In this document: piece by piece, positions 44,996 through 54,271 of the stretch
Layout: each line of letters opens with the position of its first letter
How positions within the stretch are numbered: position 1 is the first letter of the stretch
Assembly: GCF_014695725.1 (NCBI RefSeq)
Contig: NZ_JACJOU010000019.1
Span: forward strand, 434,001-498,000
From: Microcoleus sp. FACHB-672
GTDB taxonomy: Bacteria > Cyanobacteriota > Cyanobacteriia > Cyanobacteriales > Oscillatoriaceae
DNA: 64,000 nt
Reading direction: 5' to 3'
The notes under the pieces: model-generated
The model's input: the letters and a program-made list of their open reading frames with translations, nothing else
Database searches by the model: none
Told to the model about the DNA's origin: nothing
Position numbers and translations under genes: made by a program

Positions 44996-45678
44996 TGGTC
45001 TAATTTTTAGCGTTCGCTCTGATTTCCCTTATTGTTAAGATTTTATGACAAAATGACAGGTTTGTAGAATTTTTCTTAATAGCCAGTACCAATCCACAGC
45101 TACGAAAAAGCGAACTCAAGAGTTTTGACAAATAAACCGTATGGAGGCAATCAATAACCTCTGTCAAAGCAAGGCATAACCGGCCTCGGCTTTATTTAAT
45201 CTACTTGATAAGCGATTAGGCACTTCAGATATTATTTGCGCTTATGGAACTCATATAAACTCGAGTGACCGACACGCACAGGATACGGCGCAAGTCCTTC
45301 CCCCTTTTTGTAGATTTAGCAATAAAATAATTAATACAAAATAGGATAAAATTTTTTATGTCGATTTATTCAACAGCTTGGTTATGGAAAAATGATTTTA
45401 ATCTAACGATTTGAATTATTGTTTTTAAATTTAAAATTTATGGAAATAGCATTATTTTTTTTTTATAGGCAATTAAAGTTTAAAAAGTTACAGCTAACAA
45501 AAGAAGAAATGACAAAAAAATGCCGGGTGCATCCTATTTTTGTCAATTTGGAGTGGGAGCATTTTGCTGCTCCAGATGACAGCTAGCCAGCAAGAAGCCC
45601 CCGCTCCAAATATTTTTGCCAACTGGGATGTACCCAAAATTTCCCCTTATAAAGAGAAATTGTTTTTTGACCTTTTAA
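44996..45678. other. Long AT-rich intergenic region with large hairpin
   Basis: About 680 bp. The stretch 45300-45480 is unusually AT-rich for this window. A 48-codon plus frame at 45440-45586 has no ribosome binding site and is not supported. At 45547-45610 TTTGGAGTGGG pairs with CCCGCTCCAAA with one mismatch, enclosing a second hairpin, GGAGCA...TGCTGCTCC. This large structure lies downstream of the rubrerythrin gene and could end its transcript. Confidence 0.5.
45547..45610 (-). terminator. Large hairpin downstream of rubrerythrin
   Basis: TTTGGAGTGGG at 45547 and CCCGCTCCAAA at 45600 form the outer stem (10 of 11 pairs). It is about 70 bp past the rubrerythrin stop on the minus strand and is followed there by TTGACAAAAATA. 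A terminator or 3-prime protector role is inferred. Confidence 0.5.
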
Positions 45679-46416
45679 TTATGCTGCTGCCTTCTCTTCC
45701 ATGAGTGTAAACATCTTTTTAGTAGCACCGCAAATCGGGCAAACCCAATCTTCTGGAATCTCTTCAAAAGGTGTGCCGGCAGCAATTCCTGAATCTGGAT
45801 CGCCAACAGCCGGATCGTAAATCATGCTGCACTTTTTGCAGATCCAGCGACTGGTAGCTGGGTTATCGCTGACAACTCTCGGTGCCGGCTTTTCTCCCTC
45901 TAATTCTTGTAGCGCTTCTGTATAACGCTCTGCATGGAATTGCTCTATGTGTTTGAGCAATCCAAAACGTTGAGCTGCTTGCCGAAACATCTGTGCGTGC
46001 TCTGCAGATTCCGCTGCTTGAGCTTTAAATTCATCTGCCGCGCCACTGTCGCGATCTCGCTCAGCATCTGCTGCAAAATCCGGATACATTGTCTTGTATT
46101 CATACGTCTCGCCCTCAACTGCTAGGGAAAGACAGCGAGACATAATTTCGTGCTTTTGGGCGTCAGATAAACCGGCTGCATCTTTTACAGCGAGTTCTGG
46201 ATGCAACAAAGAAAAGTGGGCAAACGCGTGTTCTGTTTCTTGCGCTGCTGTTTCTTTGAATAACTTGGATATCTCCCCAAACCCTAATTGACGGGCGACT
46301 TCTGCAAAAAATAGATACTTCCGATTCGCCATTGATTCGCCGGCGAAGGCAGCTTCTAAGTTTTTAAAGGTATTAGAATTTGACAGATCCATTTCGTTGG
46401 ATGAGTCTGGACTCAT
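45679..46416 (-). CDS. Rubrerythrin
   Basis: A 245-residue peroxide-scavenging protein. The N-terminal ~165 residues are the ferritin-like di-iron domain, with AGESMANRKYLFFAEVARQ, ETAAQETEHAFAHF and the second glutamate-rich helix FKAQAAESAEHAQMFRQAA. The C-terminus is a rubredoxin-type domain with CKKC and CPIC knuckles. It reduces hydrogen peroxide to water using rubredoxin as electron relay. ATG 46416 follows AAGGGGAGAA; an upstream ATG at 46449 would add 11 residues without a matching SD. Confidence 0.93.
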   Translation of the reverse strand: MSPDSSNEMDLSNSNTFKNLEAAFAGESMANRKYLFFAEVARQLGFGEISKLFKETAAQETEHAFAHFSLLHPELAVKDAAGLSDAQKHEIMSRCLSLAVEGETYEYKTMYPDFAADAERDRDSGAADEFKAQAAESAEHAQMFRQAAQRFGLLKHIEQFHAERYTEALQELEGEKPAPRVVSDNPATSRWICKKCSMIYDPAVGDPDSGIAAGTPFEEIPEDWVCPICGATKKMFTLMEEKAAA

Positions 46417-46611
46417 AAGTGTTCTCCCCTTGATTTGTGTTTTCCTCACCGGGCAAGTTTTCCCTACCCTAGTGGGTTGATTTTAGCGGCATCTTTGACT
46501 GTTAAAGTCAGGGTTAGCTGACGGTAAAAGATGCGCGAGGGGGATAATTTTGTAGAACCGGCACCCCATTTGCCCAAAAAGCCGGCACTGTCTACGTTGC
46601 TGTTTCTTTCC

Positions 46612-47466
46612 CTAAATTCCTAAAAACTCCCGCACCAACTTTAAATAAGTCGCGGGATCTTCGAGCATGGGAAAGTGAGCGGTATCTTGAATCAAGGCAA
46701 ACTCAACTTTTTCACTGAGCGAGGCTGCGTGCCGGCCCATTTTTGCTGGAATAATTTGGTCATACTCACCAGCTACCAGCAGCGTCGGCACCTTCAATTG
46801 AGCAAATTCTTGCGGCATCACCAAAGATGCTTTCTCACTCACCGAGGTAAAAATCGTGCCCATTGCCGCCGCATAATCTGCCTCCAGAAAATCTTCCATG
46901 AAAGAGCGTCTTAGGTTGCCGGCAATACTCTTGCGAAGGAACCGTGCCATAAACATCCGATCTGCAAAAGGAATGTTTACTAGCCATTTGGGGCGAAATT
47001 TGACTACATAGCCGCCAAATTTATGAAATGCCTTAAACGCCTTTTCTTCGTACTCAAAAACCCCACTACAGGTTAAAATCGCACGTTCCACTCGTTCTGG
47101 ATAGCGGTTAAGAAACAGCGTCGCCACAGACGCTCCCATTGAATGGGCGTTGAGATACACTCGCTGTAGCTGCAAAGCATTTAGCAACCCCAGCAAGTCC
47201 TCAGCATAGCTTTCCATTTCATAATCTAATTCTTCCTGCGTCTGCGGCTCAGGCTGCTGCTGCGGCAATTTGGAACGCCCAAACCCACGCATATCATAAA
47301 GCAGGCAATCAAATTCATCAGCGAGTGCCTTTGCCGTCGTTTCCCAGTAACGAGCCGAGCCGGCCCATCCGTGCATAAAAATCATCACCGGCTTGTTTTC
47401 TGAAGCTGCCGGTGATTTAACCCATTCGTAATAATGTTCGACGCCGCGAACCTGAATGTAGGGCAT
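46612..47466 (-). CDS. Alpha/beta hydrolase
   Basis: A 284-residue alpha/beta-fold hydrolase. The oxyanion strand is MIFMHGWAGSARYW, the nucleophile elbow is NAHSMGASVATLFL (serine in HSMGAS), and the catalytic aspartate and histidine fit GEYDQIIPAK and DTAHFPMLEDP. A lid of about 60 residues covers the site. Substrate unknown; esters or peroxides are possible. ATG 47466 is used instead of one at 47502. It is the last gene of the left-pointing group downstream of clpX, but 91 bp separate them. Confidence 0.9.
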   Translation of the reverse strand: MPYIQVRGVEHYYEWVKSPAASENKPVMIFMHGWAGSARYWETTAKALADEFDCLLYDMRGFGRSKLPQQQPEPQTQEELDYEMESYAEDLLGLLNALQLQRVYLNAHSMGASVATLFLNRYPERVERAILTCSGVFEYEEKAFKAFHKFGGYVVKFRPKWLVNIPFADRMFMARFLRKSIAGNLRRSFMEDFLEADYAAAMGTIFTSVSEKASLVMPQEFAQLKVPTLLVAGEYDQIIPAKMGRHAASLSEKVEFALIQDTAHFPMLEDPATYLKLVREFLGI

Positions 47467-47557
47467 CCTGAAAGTGCTTGTTGCGAATAAAGTATAAAGC
47501 ATTGAGTGTAGAGCCGGCGAAGCAATCTCACCTTAACCCTATTCCCAATGCTCCATT

Positions 47558-48898
47558 TTAAGCTGATTCTGGCTTCGGCAACGAAGACGGATGTACCAAA
47601 AGTTCCGCTGTTGAGCGTTTCTCTACCATTTCTCGCGTAATCATACAGCGCGATACATCCTTGCGGGAAGGCAACTCGTACATCACATCGAGCATCAACT
47701 CTTCCACGATGCCCCGCAGCGCCCGTGCGCCGGTTTTGCGGCGGTAAGCTTCTTGAGCGATCGCCCGAATTGCCTCTGCCTTAAACTCTAACTGCACGTT
47801 GTCCATCTTCAGCAGCTTTTGGTACTGCTTCACGAGGGCATTGCGCGGCTGAGTCAAGATTGCCATGAGGGCTTCCTCATCTAGCGGTTCCACCACTGCC
47901 ACCATCGGCACCCGCCCGATGAACTCTGGAATCATGCCAAACTTCACCAAGTCATCGGGTTCCAGTTGTTTGAGAATATCTGTTGCGCGTTTTTCCTTGG
48001 GCTGACTTTCTCCAGGCTGAACAAAGCCCATTGATTTTTTTCCGATGCGCTGTTCAACCACTTTATCCAGCCCCACAAATGCGCCCCCGCAAACAAACAG
48101 GATATTGCTTGTGTCTATCTGGATGCAATCTTGATAGGGGTGCTTGCGTCCTCCTTGAGGTGGGACATTGGCGATGGTGCCTTCCAGCATTTTCAGCAGT
48201 GCTTGCTGTACGCCTTCGCCGGAGACATCGCGCGTGATTGAGGGATTTTCGCTCTTACGAGCAATCTTGTCGATTTCATCAATGTAGATAATCCCGCGTT
48301 GGGCCTCTTCTACATCCAAGTCTGCGACTTGCAGCAGCCGCAGCAGAATATTTTCCACATCTTCCCCAACGTACCCCGCTTCTGTCAGCGTTGTGGCATC
48401 CGCGACGGCAAAGGGAACGTCAAGAATATCCGCCAGGGTTTGAGCCAAGAGCGTTTTGCCGCAGCCGGTGGGACCCATTAGCAAAATGTTAGACTTTTGC
48501 AGCTCCACCGTATCGTCAGGCGCGGCTTTCCCGTTAACTTTGGATTGGGCAAAGCTCAGACGCTTGTAGTGGTTGTAAACCGCCACTGACAGCACCTTTT
48601 TCGCTTCATCTTGGCCAATCACGTGTTCGTCGAGATATTTCTTAATTTCCCTTGGCTTAGGAATTTGATTCAGCGATAAATTCGCAGAACGAGCTCGCCG
48701 CTTCTGAGGCGGTTCAGAACGCGGGGTCGGTTGGGGAGTCGCAGAGCCGGCATCAAACAGCTCTTCGTCTAAAATTTCATTGCACAGGTCTACGCATTCA
48801 TCGCAAATGTAGACTCCCGGACCGGCAATCAACTTGCGGACTTGCTCCTGAGACTTGCCACAAAAGGAACATTTTAGATGGGAGTCGTACTTGGACAT
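47558..48898 (-). CDS. clpX: ATP-dependent Clp protease ATP-binding subunit ClpX
   Basis: A 446-residue AAA+ unfoldase that feeds ClpP. The zinc-binding domain is at the N-terminus ([15 protein letters not shown]... with the second pair CDECVDLC), then an ~40-residue Q/P/R linker. Walker A is GPTGCGKT, the Walker B region is [13 protein letters not shown], and [18 protein letters not shown] is conserved in ClpX. It starts 15 bp after clpP, so the genes are co-transcribed and with tig upstream form the classic tig-clpP-clpX cluster. Confidence 0.97.
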   Translation of the reverse strand: MSKYDSHLKCSFCGKSQEQVRKLIAGPGVYICDECVDLCNEILDEELFDAGSATPQPTPRSEPPQKRRARSANLSLNQIPKPREIKKYLDEHVIGQDEAKKVLSVAVYNHYKRLSFAQSKVNGKAAPDDTVELQKSNILLMGPTGCGKTLLAQTLADILDVPFAVADATTLTEAGYVGEDVENILLRLLQVADLDVEEAQRGIIYIDEIDKIARKSENPSITRDVSGEGVQQALLKMLEGTIANVPPQGGRKHPYQDCIQIDTSNILFVCGGAFVGLDKVVEQRIGKKSMGFVQPGESQPKEKRATDILKQLEPDDLVKFGMIPEFIGRVPMVAVVEPLDEEALMAILTQPRNALVKQYQKLLKMDNVQLEFKAEAIRAIAQEAYRRKTGARALRGIVEELMLDVMYELPSRKDVSRCMITREMVEKRSTAELLVHPSSLPKPESA

Positions 48899-48913
48899 AT
48901 CTGCCTCTCATTT

Positions 48914-49597
48914 CTATGCGCTAACAGCCTCTCCGGGGGTGGGAAGGCTCTGCTTTGATACCACCTGGTCAATCAGGCCATAATTTTTGGCCTCTAAAGC
49001 CGACATATAGTAGTCGCGTTCGGTATCGACTTCTACTTTTTCAAAAGGCTGACCCGTGTGCAAGGCCAGTAACTCATTGAGATTGCGCTTGATATATAGA
49101 ATTTCTTTGGCTTGAATTTCGATATCAATCGCTTGCCCTTGAGCACCACCAAGGGGTTGGTGAATCATAATCCGGGCGCTTGGCAAAGACATCCGTTTGC
49201 CCTTGGTTCCCCCGGAGAGTAGAAACGCCCCCATGCTTGCTGCATGGCCAAAACAAATGGTCACCACATCGGGGCGAATCTGTTGCATGGTGTCGTAAAT
49301 TGCCATGCCGGCGTAAACCGAGCCACCCGGAGAGTTGATGTAGATCTGAATATCTTTTTCTGAGTCTTCAGCTTCTAGATACAACAACTGCGCCACAATT
49401 GAGTCTGCCACGGCATCGTCAATTGGCGTTCCCAGAAACACGATCCTCTCGCGCAGCAGCCGTGAGTAAATATCAAACGCCCGTTCCCCCACGCCGGACT
49501 GTTCCACCACCATCGGGAGGACAGCATCTGCGCCGGAGCGAATCTCCAAGCGACTCAAGTTGATAAATGGGTCATTTTGGGACTGAGATACAAGCAT
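48914..49597 (-). CDS. clpP: ClpP protease subunit
   Basis: A 227-residue serine protease subunit that forms heptameric rings. The catalytic triad is S121 (GHAASMGAF), H146 (MIHQPLGG) and D195 (TERDYYMSA). The N-terminus has ~30 extra residues before [14 protein letters not shown], the usual start region, so an internal ATG at 49513 may be the true start. Cyanobacteria have several ClpP paralogues; this one pairs with ClpX by operon. A 205-bp spacer separates it from tig. Confidence 0.96.
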   Translation of the reverse strand: MLVSQSQNDPFINLSRLEIRSGADAVLPMVVEQSGVGERAFDIYSRLLRERIVFLGTPIDDAVADSIVAQLLYLEAEDSEKDIQIYINSPGGSVYAGMAIYDTMQQIRPDVVTICFGHAASMGAFLLSGGTKGKRMSLPSARIMIHQPLGGAQGQAIDIEIQAKEILYIKRNLNELLALHTGQPFEKVEVDTERDYYMSALEAKNYGLIDQVVSKQSLPTPGEAVSA

Positions 49598-49802
49598 AGG
49601 AGTTAACTCAAAGCGTGCAATTTAGCATCTAGCTGTTAAGGGAATTTTCCAGATGGCAGCAACGACTGCCTCTGGTATCTGTCACCATTATGCCGCAGCT
49701 AGATGGACTCTGCCGGTTTGTTTCGGGAAAAATGCCCGAATGGCTCACAAATCCCGCGACTTGTTCTTGCTTAAGGGCAAAGCTTGCCGGGAATCACCGG
49801 CT

Positions 49803-51248
49803 TCAGGTTGGCTCTCCAGAAGATGAGACAGTCGGCTCATCCACTTGAGTCACTTCAGCTTCAAGAATTTGCTCTGATGCTTCAGGCGTTGCTTCTTCCT
49901 CAAGTTCGCCCTCATCTTTTTTCGTTAAAGAACCTTCTGGCAGCAGTTCGATGTTCGCATTTTCTGCCAACCATTCGAGGGTTTTTTCTCGCTGTAGCTC
50001 TGCTTGGACAAAATCGCGCACCCTGACTGGATCAATGGATTGACCGGCAAGCTGGGCCACTACTTCTTCGATCCGGGTATCAATCTCTGCCTCTGTGGGT
50101 TCGATTGATTCTAGCTTGGCAATTTCTTGCAGAGCACGAGCCTGTTTGATCCGCTCAATCGCTTCCGGACGTGAACGCTCCCGCATCTGGGGCAGATTTT
50201 CTTCACTATATAGCTGCTTAACATCTAAGCCATAATTTCCCAGCTGGATGGCCATTTGCTTGAGCAGGTACTCAACTTCTCGCTCAATCAGCGTTTCCGG
50301 AATTTCCATTTCTACGTGGTTTAAAAGCTCCTTGAGCAAGGCTTGCTCTTTGTTGGCTTTTGTTTCCTTATCGGCATCCTCTTTATACTTGGACTCGACC
50401 GATTCTCGCAGTTCTGCTAAGGTTTGGAACTCGCTGACTTCTTGGGCGAAGTCATCATCCAATGGGGGCAGCTCTTTTTCTTTGAGGTCTTGCAGGGTAA
50501 TAGTGAAAATCGTAGATCTGCCGGCCAGGTCTTCGCGGGTGTAATCTTCCGGAAACTTAACGGTGACTTCTTTGGTTTCTCCCAAATTCATGCCAAAGAT
50601 GCCTTCGATGAAGCCGGGAATAAACTTGCCTTCTACCAATTCCACTTGAAAGTCCGTTGCTTGCGCCCCTGGAACTTCTTCGGTGGCTTCCTCTGCTGAG
50701 TCACTGGCAAACCGTGCACTATAGTCAACGACTGCCATATCTCCCTGCTGTGCCGGTCGCCCTTCTACCGGAATTAAGGTAGCCTGCTCGCCTCGTCGCT
50801 GTTCTAGAAACTTATCGACTTGGCTAGAATCTGGCTTGACTTCTTCAGCCTGTACGGTCAATCCTTTGTAGTCACTCACCTGCACCGCCGGCTCTACATC
50901 CACTGTGGCTTTGTAGGTTAGCGGCTCTCCGGGTTTAAACTGGGTGATCAGTTCCTCGAAGGACGTGAGGAGTTGATAGTTGCCGATCGCTGGAATCGAT
51001 TCCTGCTTGATGGCTGCTTCCAGGCCATTTTGAATCAAGTCTTCCAAAGTGGCGGCTTTGATGCGGACGGTTCCTAAGCGCTGGAGCAATATCTGGCGAG
51101 GAACCTTGCCTTTGCGAAACCCAGGAATATTCGCTGTGCGGCTGAGGTCTTGAATGACCCGCTCGTAGGTCTTTGTAGACATTTCTGGGGGAATTTCGAT
51201 TTCTAGGCCAACTTGGCTAGCTGGAAGCTTTTCCTGGGTGACTTTCAT
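49803..51248 (-). CDS. tig: Trigger factor
   Basis: A 481-residue ribosome-bound chaperone and prolyl isomerase. The ribosome-docking GFRKGKVPRQIL loop is at about 44-55, the FKBP-type PPIase domain spans ~160-250, and the helical substrate-binding C-domain follows. The last ~45 residues are an acidic tail (EGELEEEATPEASEQILEAEV) seen in cyanobacterial trigger factors. ATG 51248 (MKVTQEKLPAS) is the conserved start; the frame is open for 68 codons upstream, but that stretch has no family match. Confidence 0.95.
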   Translation of the reverse strand: MKVTQEKLPASQVGLEIEIPPEMSTKTYERVIQDLSRTANIPGFRKGKVPRQILLQRLGTVRIKAATLEDLIQNGLEAAIKQESIPAIGNYQLLTSFEELITQFKPGEPLTYKATVDVEPAVQVSDYKGLTVQAEEVKPDSSQVDKFLEQRRGEQATLIPVEGRPAQQGDMAVVDYSARFASDSAEEATEEVPGAQATDFQVELVEGKFIPGFIEGIFGMNLGETKEVTVKFPEDYTREDLAGRSTIFTITLQDLKEKELPPLDDDFAQEVSEFQTLAELRESVESKYKEDADKETKANKEQALLKELLNHVEMEIPETLIEREVEYLLKQMAIQLGNYGLDVKQLYSEENLPQMRERSRPEAIERIKQARALQEIAKLESIEPTEAEIDTRIEEVVAQLAGQSIDPVRVRDFVQAELQREKTLEWLAENANIELLPEGSLTKKDEGELEEEATPEASEQILEAEVTQVDEPTVSSSGEPT

Positions 51249-52000
51249 GGGCGCGTTCGTTTCAGACAACAGCTGTGATGGTTCTTGATCGGTTTTACTC
51301 GGTGCTTCACCGGCTGAGATTGCGTTAAAGGCGATCCTCCAGCGATGGAGGTCAGCATCGCCTAGCAGCTCGCAGTCGGTGATGGGATCGGGCCGGACAA
51401 GACCGCTAGCTCTAACTGGGTATTTCCAGCCCAAACTTCCGGTTGCGATCACCGTTCAAATTTCTATCGTAACCGATCCAAACGCAGTATTTTGTTTAAT
51501 GTTTAATTCTATGGCCTGCCAGTGAGGGAGGTTTGAAGGAGGCTGATCTCAGTGCCTGGATGCCAGCCTGTCTCAGCGGCTGTAGTGCAGCTAGGAACCG
51601 GATCAAGATTGGGGGACAATTTCTGTGATAAGCTTGTTAACCTAAAGACATCTTCTAAACTGTGCGATGGGAAAGCCAGTTAATTAGGCTCCTGGGCTTT
51701 TGGCCGGCCTACACGCTTTCAAAATAGGCTAATTAAAGATAAATTTATAACAGCGTTGCAGGTTGAATCGGTTATTCTAGTTGAAATGCCCATAAAAGGC
51801 GCACTAGCCGGGAGACTGGATCGGCAGGGTGTAAACATGAAAAGCCCCAAAGAAAATTTACTTTTTCAGATAAAATTTAATGGAAAGTCAAAAGTAATTA
51901 CTGCTAAATTTTAGATTTAATGAATTTTTTTTTGATGTTTGATGTTTGAAGATCTCGAAGTTAATAAACAATGGTGATGAGTTAACAGGAGGAAAAAAAT
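51249..52000. other. Long divergent spacer between tig and asd
   Basis: About 750 bp. A frame in phase with tig runs into the left side but is not supported. A 25-codon frame at 51837-51914 (MKSPKENLLF...) lies before asd and could be a leader, but is weakly supported. Otherwise no gene or known riboswitch is recognised. Promoters of both operons are here. Confidence 0.45.
51987..51992 (+). promoter_or_regulatory. Strong Shine-Dalgarno that decides the TTG start of asd
   Basis: AGGAGG sits 8 nt upstream of TTG 52001, where the conserved aspartate-semialdehyde dehydrogenase N-terminus begins. There is no in-frame ATG near it, so TTG is the start codon; rare start codons can lower translation. 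Confidence 0.85.
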
Positions 52001-53047
52001 TTGCCTGAATCTTATCGAGTAGCAATTTTAGGAGCCACCGGCGCAGTTGGCACAGAATTGCTGGAATTACTGGAAAACCGGAACTTTCCCCTCAGTGAGC
52101 TTAAGCTGTTAGCTTCCCCGCGCTCAGCAGGGCGGACTTTACCGTTTAAAGGCGAACAACTGCTGGTGGAACCTGTGGGAGAGGGTTCGTTTGAAAATGT
52201 GGATATCGTTCTGGCATCTGCCGGCGGCTCAACCTCGAAACAGTGGGCGCATAAAGCGGTAGCAGCCGGTGCGGTGGTGATCGATAACTCCAGCGCGTTT
52301 CGCATGGATTCGCAAGTTCCCCTTGTGGTGCCTGAGGTGAATCCAGAAGCAGCGGCCAATCATCGGGGAATTATTGCCAATCCTAACTGCACCACGATTT
52401 TAATGAGCGTAGCAGTTTGGCCCCTGCATAAAGTTCAGCCAGTGCAGCGCATCGTTGCCGCCACCTACCAATCTGCAAGTGGTGCCGGTGCGCGGGCGAT
52501 GGAAGAAATGAAAGAGCAAGCACAAGCGATTTTGGATGGAAAAACACCCAAAACAGAAATCTTCCCTTACCCTCTAGCCTTTAATTTATTCCCGCATAAC
52601 TCCCCGCTAAATGATCAGGGATACTGTGAGGAAGAGATGAAGATGGTAAATGAGACACGCAAGATTTTCGGTGCGCCGGCATTGCGAGTCAGTGCGACGT
52701 GTGTGCGGGTTCCCGTATTGCGTGCCCATTCAGAAGCCATTAACCTAGAGTTTGGCCAACCGTTTAGTGTGGCTAAAGCGCGGGAAATCCTCTCAGAAGC
52801 TCCAGGGGTTGAGTTAGTAGAAGATTGGCAGGCAAATTACTTCCCCATGCCGTTTGAAGCGACAGGTCGGGATGACGTATTAGTTGGCAGAATTCGTCAG
52901 GATATTTCTCATCCTTGCGGCTTAGAACTGTGGCTGAGCGGGGATCAAATTCGTAAAGGCGCGGCTTTAAATGCCGTACAAATTGCGGAATTATTGGTCG
53001 CTAAAAATTTGTTAAAGCCGGCAGTTGCGCTCGGTGCGAATAGCTAA
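52001..53047 (+). CDS. asd: Aspartate-semialdehyde dehydrogenase
   Basis: Reduces aspartyl phosphate to aspartate semialdehyde with NADPH, entering the lysine/diaminopimelate, threonine and methionine pathways. A 348-residue protein with the NADP-binding VAILGATGAVGTELL, catalytic cysteine in NPNCTTILM, TYQSASGAGARAMEE and the catalytic histidine in PVLRAHSEAINLEF. Length is normal. Starts at TTG 52001 with a strong SD. 124 bp before dapA, with an inverted repeat in between, and likely co-transcribed with it. Confidence 0.97.
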   Translation: MPESYRVAILGATGAVGTELLELLENRNFPLSELKLLASPRSAGRTLPFKGEQLLVEPVGEGSFENVDIVLASAGGSTSKQWAHKAVAAGAVVIDNSSAFRMDSQVPLVVPEVNPEAAANHRGIIANPNCTTILMSVAVWPLHKVQPVQRIVAATYQSASGAGARAMEEMKEQAQAILDGKTPKTEIFPYPLAFNLFPHNSPLNDQGYCEEEMKMVNETRKIFGAPALRVSATCVRVPVLRAHSEAINLEFGQPFSVAKAREILSEAPGVELVEDWQANYFPMPFEATGRDDVLVGRIRQDISHPCGLELWLSGDQIRKGAALNAVQIAELLVAKNLLKPAVALGANS

Positions 53048-53065
53048 AGGTTAATCGCTAATTGC

Positions 53066-53140
53066 GTCTTTTGTCCCTAGTCCTTAGTCCGGCAATAATT
53101 TCTAAGTGGACAAAGGATAAAGGACTCTTGCACAAAAGAC
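53066..53140. repeat. Long imperfect inverted repeat between asd and dapA
   Basis: GTCTTTTGT at 53066-53074 is the exact complement of ACAAAAGAC at 53132-53140. Inside, TCCCTAGTCCTTAGTCC words pair in part with GGACAAAGGATAAAGGACT. It resembles the TAGTCC/CTTTGT short repeats of filamentous cyanobacteria and could modulate read-through from asd to dapA. Confidence 0.6.
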
Positions 53141-53171
53141 AAGCATACAAAAATAACTTAGGTAGAAACGT

Positions 53172-54071
53172 GTGGTAAATTTTGGACGGGTTGTGACGGC
53201 AATGCTTACGCCGTTCAAAGAAGATGGGAGTGTCAACTACGCAGTCGCTGAGAGACTGGCGGCGCATTTAGCGTCTCACGGATCAGATGCTTTAGTCGTT
53301 TGCGGGACAACCGGCGAGTCTCCCACATTAAGCTGGGACGAAGAATACCAGTTATTTCAGGTTGTGCAACAAGCCGTTGCCGGTAAAGCAAAAGTGATCG
53401 CCGGCACCGGCTCCAATTCCACGACAGAGGCGATCGCAGCGACCCAAAAAGCCGCTAGAATAGGATTGGACGGTTCTTTGCAGGTTGTCCCCTACTACAA
53501 CAAGCCACCCCAGGAGGGACTTTATCAGCATTTCAAAGCGATCGCCGGTGCAGTGCCCGACCTACCGTTGATGCTGTACAACATTCCGGGACGCACTGGC
53601 CAAAATCTTTTGCCAGAAACCGTTGCGAAATTAGCTGAAGTTCCCAACATTGTGGCAATCAAGGAAGCAAGTGGCAACCTGGATCAAGTCACTCAAGTTC
53701 GACACGCCACGCCAGAGGAATTCAAGATATACTCTGGAGATGATTCCCTTACCCTTCCCATGTTGGCGGTTGGGGCTGCCGGCGTCGTCAGTGTTGCCTC
53801 TCATTTGGTGGGAGAACAACTCCAAGAAATGATCGAAGCATTTGAAACTGGCAAAACCGGCAAGGCAACTCAAATACACCTGCAATTATTCCCCCTATTT
53901 AAAGCCCTGTTTGCAACAACCAATCCAATTCCAGTCAAGACAGCGCTTAAACTTCAAGGCTGGGATGTGGGTTCAACACGCTTACCCCTGTGTGATCCAC
54001 CGGCTGAAGTCAGTCAAGCTTTATCAGCGGTGCTCAAAGAGTTATCTCTCCTGCAAACTAGCGTGTGGTAG
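53172..54071 (+). CDS. dapA: 4-hydroxy-tetrahydrodipicolinate synthase
   Basis: Condenses pyruvate with aspartate semialdehyde, the first step committed to lysine and diaminopimelate. The 299-residue TIM-barrel has [28 protein letters not shown] with the catalytic tyrosine, and [12 protein letters not shown] with the Schiff-base lysine. It starts with GTG 53172 ([14 protein letters not shown]). It takes the product of asd upstream. The rnj gene follows by 200 bp in the same direction, an arrangement conserved in cyanobacteria. Confidence 0.97.
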   Translation: MVNFGRVVTAMLTPFKEDGSVNYAVAERLAAHLASHGSDALVVCGTTGESPTLSWDEEYQLFQVVQQAVAGKAKVIAGTGSNSTTEAIAATQKAARIGLDGSLQVVPYYNKPPQEGLYQHFKAIAGAVPDLPLMLYNIPGRTGQNLLPETVAKLAEVPNIVAIKEASGNLDQVTQVRHATPEEFKIYSGDDSLTLPMLAVGAAGVVSVASHLVGEQLQEMIEAFETGKTGKATQIHLQLFPLFKALFATTNPIPVKTALKLQGWDVGSTRLPLCDPPAEVSQALSAVLKELSLLQTSVW

Positions 54072-54271
54072 TGATCCAGGTTTTTTGCAAAATTGAATAC
54101 TTTGAAGGCGATGCCTTACCCCTGATCTTTCAGGAAAACTGTTATTTGCTAGATGTCAATAGCGAATCGCTAATGACTAAACAAGCGGATTAAGTGCAAA
54201 TTAGCAATGCAATGATTAGCTAAATTCATTTGCAACTGTTAACAACCAAATTATCTATCAAAAGGATGTCC

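Noticed and set aside
45440-45586. 48-codon plus-strand frame (MEIALFFFYRQLKF...)
   Set aside because: No ribosome binding site, AT-driven composition and overlap with the large hairpin downstream of rubrerythrin.
51249-51452. 68-codon N-terminal extension of trigger factor
   Set aside because: Trigger factor homology begins exactly at MKVTQEKL; the extension looks non-coding and would cover the promoter.
51837-51914. 25-codon frame MKSPKENLLF before asd
   Set aside because: Too short and without an attenuator-like lysine run or a clear SD; noted only as a possible leader.
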